NCBI GenBank assembly: GCA_026260175.1
Contig: JAKCWW010000158.1
Span: 7,147-71,146 of the forward strand
DNA length: 64,000 bases
Direction of reading: 5' to 3'
DNA from: Reticulitermes lucifugus
Lineage: Eukaryota > Arthropoda > Insecta > Blattodea > Rhinotermitidae
Shown here: positions 49,473-60,715 of the stretch, in pieces
Numbering within the stretch: position 1 is the stretch's first letter
Layout: each line of letters starts with the position of its first letter
Translations under genes and position numbers: made by a program
Notes under the pieces: model-generated
What the model was told of the DNA's origin: nothing
Seen by the model: the letters and a program-made list of their open reading frames with translations, nothing else
Databases searched by the model: none

Positions 49473-49950
49473 AACTAACTATCTCTGTGGAGCAGAGTCG
49501 TTCTTGAGAAGCTAATAGTTCCTCGGTTAGTCAAGAAATGCCCCGCATTTTACGTAACATGGAGGTTCATTACAACATTCACAAGAGCCGGCCGCCTGTC
49601 CCTATTCATAGCCAGATAAATCCACTCCATGCCCACCATCCCACTTCTTGAAGATCCATTTTAATATTATCCGTCCATCGATACATAAGTCTTCCAAGTG
49701 GGCTCTTCTTCTCAGGTTTCCCCACCAAAACCCCATATGCACCTCTCCTTGCCCATACTTGCCACGTGCCCCGCCCATCCCATTGTTCTTAATTTGACCA
49801 CCCAAATATTTGGTGATGAGTACAGATCATTAAGTTCCTCATTATGCAGTCTTCTCCTCTCCCCTCTTACCTCGTCCCTCTTAGGCCCAATAGCTGCCTC
49901 AGCACTCTATTCTACAGCACCCTCAACCTATGTTTCTCCCTCAATTTGAG
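49473..49950 (-). mobile_element. LINE-A 3' region, longest copy
   Basis: The minus-strand frame 49805-49602 reads [20 protein letters not shown], then [20 protein letters not shown]. This is the C-terminal tail of the LINE-A reverse-transcriptase ORF as I remember it from insect genomes. The 3' terminal segment, 49487-49600, matches the copies at 20330-20405 and 62920-63030. A short aact tail lies at about 49473. The 83-codon plus frame (49698-49949) is the antisense shadow. It is 5' truncated and carries shifts. Confidence 0.85.
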
Positions 49951-49967
49951 ACAGTGATGAAATTTAT

Positions 49968-50115
49968 AACATTACGATCTTCTGGGATTTGACGCCTTGT
50001 GATTTCAATGGAACCCATTGATTCTGGCGTATTCCTGTGATGGAGGCAGCATGTTCTTCCTAATTTCTATACATAGGTATAGAATTATACGGCGTTACGT
50101 CCCAGGAGACCGTTA
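49968..50115. mobile_element. FB1-like foldback, copy 5, diverged
   Basis: The ends cgatcttctgggatttgacg and ggcgttacgtcccaggagac are inverted versions of one another and match the FB1 outer arms (cttctgggat plus tacgc). The internal core is not recognisable. Confidence 0.4.
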
Positions 50116-50283
50116 GTCACAGCTGTGAAATCGTCTGGTCTCTCATAACGCACATTTGTTTACGTTTTATGCAACCGCAGTTCACATCAAAAAATTGTAA
50201 GACGTTATTCAAAACACGAGTGTGAAGCGAATTTGCTAATTGGGGAACAAGATGAGCAGCACTTTCTATATTAATCTCTTTTT

Positions 50284-50315
<32 letters not shown>

Positions 50316-51659
50316 ATCCAGTAGTCCATTTGAGTATTTGGTACATTCTTTTCGACTACATTCTTTTTGACGGTTGGGCTTAGTTGTTGACTGCTTTTGC
50401 TTTTATAATATCTCGATAATGATGATGATATTTCGATGATGATATCTTGTAAGTCTGTTTCTAAGGTACGGAGAAATCTGACAGTGTATGTTGAAATACT
50501 CGGTGCTTTTATGGAAAGTGTTTACGGATCAAAATCTACGGACACAAACAGAGCTAATGTTCCATAACTATTACGTATAACTGGTGTTTTTTTTCTAATT
50601 TTTTACCTGTGTTTGTATCTGTAGTCATCTTTCTCTTTATTAATTAGAGTACAATCCCTTCTTTTAATCAGACATGTATGAGAGACAGACAGAGGAGGGG
50701 AAGTGAGTATACATAACCTTTAAATAATGGCATCTTAATGTAACCGAACTTCCTTTGTCAGGCCTGGTTCGAGTCCAGCCAGGGAAACTCTAATCAAAAT
50801 AATAGCAATGTGTGTGGCGCAGGGTTGGAGTCTCTCACTGCACTACACAAAAGGACGGGAACCCTGTGGCGGGGGGAAGCAGAGAACTATCAGCAGGGAC
50901 CAAGGCCTTACTGTTTACAAGTTTGAGACTTTCGACTGTGATGCTGAAGATCGTTATCTGGACAAGCTCAAGCAGCTGCGTTAATTTGGGTCGACAAGAT
51001 TTAGTGTCTTAGAATTATTGCAAGAAGGGTATGAAAGGGACACCCTCTTGAAAGTTACTTGACTTTTTTAAGGAAGGAAATCTTCCTAGCATTCAGAGAA
51101 CCTTGAACCCTGCGTTCAGGATTCAACCAAAGGGAAGGCAACAACCCTCAAATCAAAAAAAAGGAAACAAAACTTTTTTAGAGAGCGGATGGTGGAGTGA
51201 CCCAAATACGGGAGGCAATTCGCTGTAGATCTGGAGAAGGATGCAGTCAGAGACCATTTGTGCTGTCATAAGTATAATATATAAAATTTTAAACTTAATA
51301 AATACACGTTTTTTAAAATAACTATTTGGCTCGATGAACACACCCCTGTGTAATCCCTGAGATCGTCTCAACCACAGAGCTAGTAGAAAGGACGGTATCA
51401 TGAATTAATGGGAAAGTTACTTAATCGGAGCCAGAACCTTAAAACGAAGGGTCGATCAAAGACAAAAAGAAAAACCAAGTTTAACAGATATCTGCTTTAT
51501 ATGCCATGTTAATGTTGGTTTGTTATGTACCGTGTCTCCTGGGGATATATATTGCGTGAACGTCGATACTCGGCAATTGAAACCTATCACCCTTGATGCC
51601 TGATGTTCATCTGTTTTTCAGCAACAGCTCGTACCTCACAGAGAACACATTCTGAATTA
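50116..51659. other. Unassigned interval
   Basis: It contains a (TTTC)n run at 50281-50317. The segment 50765-51160 has a B-box-like ggttcgagtcc near its start and an A-run near its end, so it could be a fifth SINE-like repeat, but no second copy is visible. No gene. Confidence 0.4.
50281..50317. repeat. (TTTC)n microsatellite
   Basis: About eight tetranucleotide units. Confidence 0.95.
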
Positions 51660-51880
51660 TTAAGAACATTTATGGCGAGGGAATAAAAACGTACGTACGT
51701 ACGTAGGTCATCATGTAAAATGTCTGTTATATTTGTCCTATTCTGCCCAAAACCAGAATTAGTCGATAAAAATCCGTCAGATGGAAGTCGCTCTGTTCCA
51801 TGCGGAGGGACAGACAGATGGACAGGCATGACGAATATGATAGTCGCTTGGCATTTATTTTACGAAGTCGTAAAAATTTT
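51660..51880 (-). mobile_element. Repeat E fragment
   Basis: Its reverse complement aligns with the first part of E: attcgtcatgcctgtccatc, ccgcatggaacagagcgact, tccatctgacggattttta and acattttacatgatgaccta. An ACGT tetranucleotide run (near 51688-51704) sits at the point where E reads tatgtac. Confidence 0.65.
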
Positions 51881-52379
51881 TCATGAAAATATGCTGCCAG
51901 CTTAAGAAAAATGAAGTAATGCAAACTGTTTTCTGTATTCGCTTTTTCTCTTCCTTCAGCTGACTTTTCTTCCTAGTTACCTCCTGCTCCTCCTCCTCCT
52001 CATTCGCATTAACTTCGGTGCGCGGGCCCGTTTTCTCCAAAGCGTGTGTCTCAAGTACGTTAAGCAAATCCCTAGCCTGTCTTCAGCAGCTCGATGGAAT
52101 CACTGTCATGTCTATGACGAATGGGCGGAGGGTGTTTCAGTGTTTAAAGTGGATTTCCTTTTGCACCACCAGTCTGTGTTCCAAATATTTGGACAACCTC
52201 ATTATACTTTTAGGTTTCGGCTTCTAAAGCTCGAGTGTTATGGCCATTACAGGTTACAATGTGCTCTCCTCTTAAGGACTTGAAGCCATGACGCAGAAAT
52301 CAACAACTTCTTCATGTTGCTCTTCATTTAATTCAATTTATTTACACGTGCCAGTAACTTTACAACACTATAATATCCT
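51881..52379. other. Unassigned DNA
   Basis: Several overlapping frames of under 80 codons on both strands, none recognised. Confidence 0.42.
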
Positions 52380-52515
52380 CTCATTCTGTAGTCTGTCTCA
52401 CGACAGGTCCATAGCCTCTTCCAAAGCGAGATCTCCATTGGCTGCGATCTAGTGCTTCCTCTTTCAATTTCCAGTATCCTCTCTTTTCCTTAAGGTCATC
52501 CAGTAGCTGCTTACG
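52380..52515 (-). mobile_element. LINE-B 3' end, short copy
   Basis: It is collinear with 9693-9830: cattctgtagtctgtctcac, cctcttccaaagcgagatct, gtgcttcctctttcaatttc and atccagtagctgcttacgtc. It covers only the last part of the ORF and the 3' end, so it is severely 5' truncated. Confidence 0.85.
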
Positions 52516-52754
52516 TCTGCTATAATATATATTATATATCACTATTATCACCACAACGTGTGATCCTGAACCTTCAAAGGAAACCGACTAACAACAGGTC
52601 TGTTTGCATTGAACACGGAAGTGCTTACAGGATATAAGTAACACATCCTTCAACATGTACGAGTATTTTGGTGATATTCTCAGATGTAACACAGTACTCC
52701 AAAACCTTATAGAAGTTTTAATTTTTGAACTTATCTTTTCAGTTTCCAATTTTT

Positions 52755-53021
52755 GACCGTGCCATGGCTTAGGCGGTTAGTCGCCGACCTCTGGCCGCGA
52801 AGGCCCGGGTTCGATCCCAGGTCAGTCCATGTGGGATTTGTGGTGGACAAAGTGGCACTGGGACCGGTTTTTCTGCGAGTACTTCGGTTTTCTCCTGTCA
52901 ATTTCATTCCACTGGTGTTCCATTACTAAATCTAATCATCTTCATCACACGGTTGCACAATAAGCCTCAAGGCTGCGGTGTGTCCGTAGCATCTGCTGCG
53001 GGGCCCTTCAGTAAATAAAAA
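52755..53021 (+). mobile_element. SINE3, complete with 10 bp target duplication
   Basis: The head has A-box-like tggcttaggcggttagtcgc and a strong B box, cccgggttcgatcccagg. The body has tttgtggtggacaaagtggc and ttcggttttctcctgtcaat, and the 3' end is caaggctgcggtgtgtccg then cccttcagtaaataaaaa. tccaattttt at 52745-52754 recurs at 53022-53031, a clean target duplication. It is the best-preserved SINE3 here. Confidence 0.92.
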
Positions 53022-53031
53022 TCCAATTTTT

Positions 53032-53400
53032 AATTTCCTAAAGATTAAAGAATTTACCTTTAAACGTACAGTTCTTTGCGAACAATTATTTAAGTCCCTA
53101 TTGAGATAGCAGTAACTATGCTTGCACGCCTATGGTGGCACATCCATATGGAAACTCGTAGCGTTACGCGTGTATGTTTACTCATGGTGTAAACTAAACT
53201 GAGGCGGTGGAAGGCAGTTCCGTGGATGATGGGGAGAGCAAGGCTCGAGCTTGTTCATTCCAACTTAACGTTACGTGTACCTCCATCCCCTGTAACCAAG
53301 TCAGCCATCTCAAAGCGCTTGCTGTTAGCGAAGGTTATCACGTGTGTATCTGCTCAAATATTCGTGCGAACAGAATGAATATGCGACTTGTGTGAGTGCA
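53032..53400. other. Unassigned DNA
   Basis: Contains a 62-codon plus frame (53207-53395) with no known motif. Confidence 0.4.
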
Positions 53401-53727
53401 TCAATCGTAAGACTTTTTCCGTGGTTTCAATGCAGTGAGCTTGCTTATGTCCTGCACAATTTGTCTCCTTAAACTGAGTGACCAGGTGTTATGATCTGAT
53501 CCAGTAACGTCCTTATATTTCTCATTCAGGGTTAAGAGATTTCTTCTTGTAAATTCGCCTCTACTTCGACATGAAGTGACTGGTGTAATAGCAGTTTCCT
53601 TTACCTCATGTTTCATCGTCAAGCTCTGAGATAATGTTTTTGGAATGTAGTCCGTGGCAACATGTCCGTAATCAGGCTCTCCATGGGAAACATTTGTCAT
53701 GTATGGTGACACAAAACTGCCAACCAT
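53401..53727 (-). CDS. Hypothetical 108-residue open frame
   Basis: The frame runs from an ATG to a stop with ordinary, non-repetitive protein composition. It opens MVGSFVSPYMTNVSHGEPDY and ends SLRRQIVQDISKLTALKPRK followed by KSYD. The C-terminal third is basic (RRNLLTLNEKYKDV and LKPRKKSYD), with no membrane segment or signal peptide. I do not recognise the family. It is not covered by any repeat I found, and its base composition is less AT-rich than the flanks. It may be a real exon, a small gene or a retrocopy fragment, or chance. No splice or poly-A signal settles it. Confidence 0.25.
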   Translation of the reverse strand: MVGSFVSPYMTNVSHGEPDYGHVATDYIPKTLSQSLTMKHEVKETAITPVTSCRSRGEFTRRNLLTLNEKYKDVTGSDHNTWSLSLRRQIVQDISKLTALKPRKKSYD

Positions 53728-55964
53728 GAATAAGTAACTTTAGTTCGAATCGTAGGATACTTTGTTTGCTCTAAACGCCTGCCAGTGACGTGGCCGAACC
53801 ATTTTTTATTTTTTTAATAAACGGTTTTGCAACATCAAATGCCATTACGTTTCTGAAGTTCCTATAATTAGGTTTCTTTGTTCCGTATTTTGAAAAGTGA
53901 TAGTTAATTTGCGTGGTATAAAAGAGATGATTCAGCTTGTGAGGCTAATGACGTCAGCTAATGTGCAGATTTATATGCAGGTGTCAGCAATTCTGTAATA
54001 CACTGAAACTGCACTAAATTGAAACCTCAAATGAGTGTACAGGATGGCCAACTGTAAGAGTCTCATACCACTTCCCAGTTTGTATGTTATTTATTGTCAT
54101 TTCAAAAAAACCTATGTAACTTTTCTAGGAAATTAAAAAAATCCAGTGCTTTTGTTCACATAAATTTATCCCTCCTTCTGCTACTTTAAGGTACACAAAG
54201 CTCTTGTAATTAAATATTTCAAAAGGATAAAACTGTTATATGTAAAGTTTATATGTGTTTCGAAATAAATATTGGATATTGCATTCATTATTTATGTTGG
54301 AAAGTATAATTCAGTTAAAGCAAATAGAATGGGGCAATGGGTTTATATCTATATAATCGACAAATAAAGTTGGTTGAAGATAACATGTAATTATAAACAT
54401 ATAGGGTGATGAGTAGGAGAAAAACTAAGCAATTTCCTCTTTTACCCTATTTTTCTGTATAGCTTTGTTAGTTTGTCATGATGCAACACTGACACTACAC
54501 TGATCCACCACCCAAGACGTCGTACGAAGTCTAACAGGTTTATAAGATCGCAGTTAATTTTAACAAAATAAAATATCTTTTCTATCAAAGGACATAAATT
54601 AATGGTGTTAAAAATAAAGTGTTCAGGAAAATATATGCTCCTAAGGGGAATGATGAAACTGGTCAATTTGTAACACTACATAACCAGGATCTTCATTTTT
54701 AATCGAGAAGTAACCTGGTTTCAGGATACTGAAATGTAGGAAACTTTAAGAGCTGCGAATATACTTGTAATGGTGGAAGGGATAAGAACTGTATGCATAA
54801 TTTTGGTGGAGAAATGTCTACTAAAATTTGAACTTGGAAAAACGAGTAAGAATTTGAAGGATAATATTATGGTAGATCATACCGACGACGTTAATGAGGA
54901 TGTTAGTGCATGAAACTGGCTTATGAAACTGGCCAATGGCGGGTGTTGTGAGTATTATTGAACAAACGGTTATTCTACCGAGTAATCAGGGCTAACAATG
55001 CTATAAGTAATATCAATAATATGTGGAAGTATCAATAATAATAGAAATTAACAATTACTTTGACATTTTCTGTTTCAGGTAAGATGAACTTGCAATACGT
55101 ATTAGTTGTATTCATTCTTCATCCGGTTGCCTCAAAGGCCTATGTGAGTATGTGCAGAACTTTTTTTCCCCTGCCTTAAAATATTCTTTGTAGTCACATC
55201 TATGTATATTTTACGGTCTTACAGGCTAAAATTGGGGAATTTCATAGACAAATTGGTGCAAATTAAAAAAACAATTTGAGTAATTTATACTCGTATGAAT
55301 GATGATAATTTAGTTTGTAGATCTCAGTTCTGGATATATTTAAATTTATGAATGGTAGTGAATAATGAGTGCTGAGCTGTTTACATTTTTAAATTATTTT
55401 GATGATCTTTGGATCTGTCTTAATTTCGTCAATGATATCGTTAAATGCGTGCTTCCAGTCTTGGTGTGTGAAACTTCACTTGTATCTCATGGTCTACTCG
55501 AAATGGCACTTCGCCACTTAACTGAATACTTACATATTAGCTCAGCCATTCTGTAGTGTTATATACCAACACAATATCAGCCCTTAATACACATTGTCAC
55601 GTCAGTACTTAGTATGTGCCGCAACAGAAATAAGGATTCTAAAACAAAGTATTCCGAACGTGTTATTCTTTAATTATAGATAAGTTTTCATTTTCTTGGT
55701 GTAAAGTAAATATTTCGTTGCAGGGAAATTAAATTAACTGAATGCATTTTTTTATATCTACTGCCGCAGACTGTTTGGAAGACGCCCAACGATATGACAA
55801 TTTACTTTGTATGGCTACTATTTCCACTATGTACAGGTATTGCGGCAGTTGTGGGTGCGATTCGAATTCTAATTTCCAGTGTTTTTATTTGCAAATACAT
55901 TTGAGTATAGTGTTGCTCCTAGACATGCTAGGCAGTCGTATATTAGGAGCAGATACACAGGTCC
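53728..55964. other. Unassigned AT-rich interval
   Basis: No gene or dispersed repeat recognised. Confidence 0.42.
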
Positions 55965-56165
55965 AACCATTCTTCTCTTTGGCACTATATGGAGGTGAGC
56001 GCTCAAGTCACGCCCTGACCGCTTTATCTCCTGTAAGGGAGCCTCCATTAACCACAGAATAGGAGGCTAGTTGGGCTCCAGCTCTGGTCTCGTCATTTGG
56101 AGCAGCGAAGTCTCTCGTCTCTGCAGGGAATCCAAACACAATTCCTCCGTCTTCCAGCATGTAGT
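55965..56165 (-). mobile_element. SINE1 copy k
   Basis: Forward strand gcactatatggaggtgagcg, ccctgaccgctttatctcct and aggctagttgggctccagct match the reverse of the SINE1 body. Gcagggaatccaaacaca is the eroded B box. The head is mostly lost. Confidence 0.75.
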
Positions 56166-57164
56166 GTCATCACCATACCTTCCACTTTACCCCACCTTCT
56201 TTTAATACAACGAATAAATGTAATTTCTTAGTTTCATTGTTATTCCCTCTGTAAATATACTATTTATTATTATATTCACATGGATAGAACCACATTCTAG
56301 GCGATGAAGGGGCAATTTTGTTATTTCTAAAAAATTGTATTGTGGACTACTACTATTACTACTACTACTATTACTACTACTACCACCACCACTAGTGATG
56401 ATGATAGTAATAGTAGCACTACTACTAATACGAGTAGTAGTAGCAGAGTAGTGGTAGTGTATCCCAGAAGACAGTAATATTCATGGTTACGCCGGGTGAA
56501 CTTTAAATCCTGAAAACGCGCAAATTAATTCCCTTTGAAAATTTTATAGTGAATAGACTCCCCTTATGATATGCAGGATTTCTTATGCATTTTTTGAAGG
56601 GTTTTGTGTAAGAGCACGTTCCGGATTAACTTACTTCCGCCGAATCACTAAATGAATAATCACTTTTGTGTGTTTCAGTGATTGTCTCTGAAAGAAAATA
56701 ATGTGTGTATCAATGCTGATATTACCAAAACATTAGGCATTGTTATGAAGTGGACTGTGAATAGATAAACGACTCTGAAAAGGAAGCCATTTTCCTTGCA
56801 GGTTTTAAAATTGTAATTAAAGTGTATGGATACACTCAGCCATTTTTTTTACTCAGGCAATTCCAAGCAGCCCAATTGGTACATCACACGTGGGAATCTG
56901 GGTTGAGGGGCGAGGTTAGCTTAACATAATTACAGTCAACATCACTCGACAACATAGTTAACCGAATGTTTCAAACTCTTTGGAACCTAAATTTCGGCTA
57001 AATAATAGTGAAAAGCTAAATTCATACCTCACAGAAAACACACACCCTCATTACAGAGAACAAGAATTGAATGCCCTTTAGGGGAAACATTTACTCTTTC
57101 TTCAGAGATTTTTACGAAATCAGTAACTACATTCTGTAGGCAAAATATAGTTTATAAATGTTAA
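56166..57164. other. Unassigned DNA with a trinucleotide array
   Basis: Apart from the trinucleotide array at 56346-56460 and a cccagaagac scrap near 56465 that recalls an FB1 end, nothing is recognised. Confidence 0.45.
56346..56460. repeat. (ACT)n to (AGT)n trinucleotide array with strand switch
   Basis: The left half is ACT/ATT/ACC triplets and the right half is mainly GAT/AGT triplets. The two halves are thus partly reverse complements, and the array could fold on itself. Confidence 0.9.
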
Positions 57165-57435
57165 AGACTAGGCTATGGGCTGGAAGTTACGGGGTTCACA
57201 TCCCGGTAGTGTCCCGTGATCTTTTATTCTCCAAAACGTCCAGACCGCCTCTGGGGCCGACATAGCCTTCTAATTAATGGCTGCCGTGGTTCTTTTCCGG
57301 GGATAAAACGGCCCAGGCGTGAATTTGACCACTTTCTTTTATCTAGTGCTAAGGTTAAAAATGAGGGTAGCTACACTTCTAGTGCCCCTATACAACTTTA
57401 TAGCATAGATTGGAAGAACCTTACCTATTTATAGG
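57165..57435 (+). mobile_element. SINE1 copy l, near full length
   Basis: B box ggggttcacatcccgg, then aaacgtccagaccgcctctg, gcctt...aatggctgccgtgg, ggggataaaacggcccaggc, and aaggttaaaaatgagggtag. The head is present just upstream. The 72-codon frame at 57216-57434 is incidental. Confidence 0.85.
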
Positions 57436-57480
57436 TGGTAAAGCAGGTGGTATGTATAGTGTAAACACAGTAACTTAAAG

Positions 57481-57906
57481 CTGTGTTCCTCAGTTTCTTT
57501 CATACTCCGGACACCCCACAAAGATTCACTCATTCTACGGATTCCCTTCCCAAAATTATCACAACCTCATGGACCTCTAAGTCACAACGTGCGGCAGCGT
57601 ATACCTATAGAATATTTACAAACAATAAACATACAAAACTTCTAAAAAAACTTTACGAATTGAATGTAAAAATGCATTACAGAACTGTGACTTTCCTAGC
57701 AATAATGAAAGGAAATCGAAGTTTGCGAACAACCTAAAGGGAAAAAAACTTTATGTTTTCCTAAGTACAGTCACACTCTTATATCATCATTCCAGATAAA
57801 CAAATTTTGCAAACAATAAAAATATTTAACACAAAATTTTTTCGGGAAGACAAAATTAATGTTGCGGACCCCTCGGGATTCGCGGACTACTCTTTGGCAG
57901 CCACTG
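57481..57906. mobile_element. hAT-type non-autonomous element
   Basis: The left end is ctgtgttcctcagtttcttt followed by catactccggacacccc. The right end on the minus strand is cagtggctgccaaagagtag followed by tccgcg and ggggtccgc. Both ends have the (C)AGTG start and a tccg-type block, as in hAT elements. The flanks acttaaag (57473-57480) and cttttaag (57907-57914) agree at five of eight positions, and the right one fits the usual hAT target form. No transposase is present; the 84-codon frame inside has no domain. Confidence 0.6.
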
Positions 57907-57914
57907 CTTTTAAG

Positions 57915-60573
57915 TGTCGTCACGGAATATCTAGGTCAAGCAGTTACTAAGTTTCAGTCTCCATTACACCAACATCTAATTTAATAATATACTCTGAATT
58001 TGTCTCTGTAGTGGACAAGACAAGATCACAAAATGCAACACAACCAGCAGTTCGCCGCGATATCAAAACTGATACTTTTTATGGTTGCATAAACATTTTA
58101 CTTTATTATGTGTCTGTGTTGCATAAAATTAGATTTATCTTTATATCAAACACCTAGTTACATTTCTCTGTCAGTTTTTGTAAGGACGCCGCCTGAATAT
58201 GACGCGATCGTGTCGCAGTACGTGGCATACTAGCCACTTAAGTACATTAGACTGTGTTGTATTGGAGACTGAAACGTATGGTAATTATTTAATAATTCAA
58301 TGTGACGTAAGGATTTAAAATTTCATAAAGTAATTACTGTTTCTGCATTGTACTGGGGTATCCTATTTTTGAATTTCGGACCGAAAACCGGCTTTGTTCA
58401 CTGGAGTCCCTCGTTACATTCTATGCCCCTTCAGATTGTTCTGTCATGTGATACAATAACTGATGCAGAGTGACGTCACTAATAAAGTGCTCCTCTTTAG
58501 TGGTGGTGTTTTAGATGAGTGAAAGTAATCGCTCTGTTCGGTATCTAATCTGTTGGATGAGGGAGCATTTTACTCCAAGCAGTCGAGCGTCTAACACCAG
58601 GTGAAGTTAAATGGAAAAGGAAACAGAAAAAGGGTAGGTGAAAAGGGAAAGGAAATGCAAGAAAATTTAGGACAGAAAAGATTCGAGTTACAGTAATGTG
58701 AATTTTGTATCTGAAAGGTATCTTTAATTTTGGACACGTTTTGAAGTGCACTCAACCACAATACAAATGGAAGGAAAATTTAGCGGATTTTAAATCGAGG
58801 TTGTGGATTAGATTTAAGTGACTGAGAAGGCCGGAGAGTGGGCTGTTGCGAACACTGTAATGAAGCTTTGACTTCAAAAAGCAGAGGCGAATTTAATTAC
58901 CAAGTGAGGGACTGCGATGTTGTTAACAACCAACCTGCTCCATTCAACTTTTTTATGGAATCTTTGAAAAAAGTTCGTTGTGGGTAATGTTTTTTGTAAG
59001 TTCCGTAGTTGTTATAATGTACAGCCTGCGTGGGTTTTGCATTAATGTCATTACTGTGCCTTTTATTCCCCTACAAATGGCTTTGAGAAACTGAATTAAA
59101 TTAAACTAAATTAAATTAAAACGTTACTATTTCTCTTCTGTGATAGGATCAATGTTATAATGCGTAATTTATTTCATTACTTGAATAAATCAGTTGAAAT
59201 TTTAACAGAAAGTGTTTATAACAAGCACCTTTAAAAATTCCAAACCCTAATAACTTGAAAAGTCCTGTAAGTACAGACACATTTATACTAAAACATTAGA
59301 TAAGATAGAAGAAGAACATGCTCTGTGCGCTGCTCTATGTAAGAAGTATCGAGAGGATTTCTCGACAAAGGTTGTCACAGCAATATTTGCTCAAGCAATT
59401 GGTAATTTATGATTGGATTAGTAACTACTTTTTGACGTTTATAATTGACATATCTCTAAATAGCGCCATAAAAATAGCAGAAGAGCAGTTCTTTGCCTCT
59501 TATATTGCATTATGATTCTTAAAATTTGTTGTTGCTACGATGTCTTTGCCTACGCCGTCCTTACGTGACAGCTCCCTGAAACTCAGAAGTTCGGAACTTT
59601 CAATCACTTTATTGTAACGTAACCCACCCATCGAGTGATAGCAGACGAACACGAAACATTAAAAAAGAGCCACGCCCTGTAGATTATGTTATGTGAAAGT
59701 AGATTGCCTTACAACTTTTGAGACATCCTATGGAAATAAAGTCTAAGGATTGAGTTTTCTTTCTTTGTACTTGATGGCAGATTTGTTTTATTTTACTTTG
59801 AAATTACTTTTCCTTTTATTTCGCAATCAAACTTTTTTTTTGTCAGCAGGGAAGGTAATACTCAGCTTAAAGGCTTGTGAGGCATGGTTCTATGCAGGCA
59901 GTTTCACACCGTGCGATCCTTAACGGATCCTGACCGTCAGGAGCACACAAATTTTATGACCTCTGCACTGTTTATTACTCTCTATGCCCGTGTTTACTTA
60001 GTGCGTTGCGTGCTGATATTTGTGTTCGAAACAATTTTTGTATTAATATCGATTGTATAAAAGTATAAACAATTTAGCATATGTACATGTAACACAACAG
60101 TTCTCAGGAGTTTAACCCCTTTGTTTGATTTCTCAGGGACCGCAGTACTTTCTGAAAATTTTTGTTGGTATAAGAAAATATTTGCTGCATTTCCTCTGAG
60201 GCGTTTTCTCGAAATATTCCTCGTGGAAGTGAGCTTATTAATGCGTGTATTTTTAAATATCATTTAGTCTGATTCGATTCTAATCAACATTCGACAACTT
60301 TTAATAAAACTCCCAATTTCGAATTTCATGAAGATTTTTTCGGCAGTTCTCACACTCAGAAAATAGACACGCTGCATTTTCAAATTCTAAAGAATCAAAG
60401 CATGTGGGAAAAAAAACATACTTTTCCTGGAATTTACTCCAAAAAAGGACATTATCAATACTTGACACAGTTAAGTAGAATGAGAGACACTTGCAGTATG
60501 CTTAGTTCACCTTGCCCAAGTTTATACAAATAATTTTACAGTAAATATTAATTTAAATTAGGATTTTTACGTT
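57915..60573. other. Unassigned interval
   Basis: No gene recognised. A purine-rich run lies at 58608-58685, and an AAATT-type run near 59094-59120. Confidence 0.42.
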
Positions 60574-60715
60574 TGTCATCCCGTTGTGTTAGATTTATAA
60601 CAAAGAAATAAATTGCCGTCAACACAACTATTAGATGTTATATATTTAATGTGGCAATATGTTTCGACCTCAAAGGGTCATCTTCAGGCCAACGGTATAA
60701 AATGCATAAAATGAA
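60574..60715 (-). mobile_element. F2 repeat, copy 2, with hammerhead-like hairpin
   Basis: It is collinear with 46958-47110: it starts tttgtcatcccgttgtgtt and has an intermediate acacaacta and a gttatatat-like stretch. On the minus strand the core reads ctgaagatgaccctttgagg followed by tcgaaac (60661-60688), so GACC pairs with GGTC. The loop differs from copy 1 while the pairing is kept. Confidence 0.55.

Noticed and set aside
49698-49949. 83-codon plus-strand frame with a serine/leucine-rich sequence
   Set aside because: It is the antisense of the LINE-A copy at 49473-49950.
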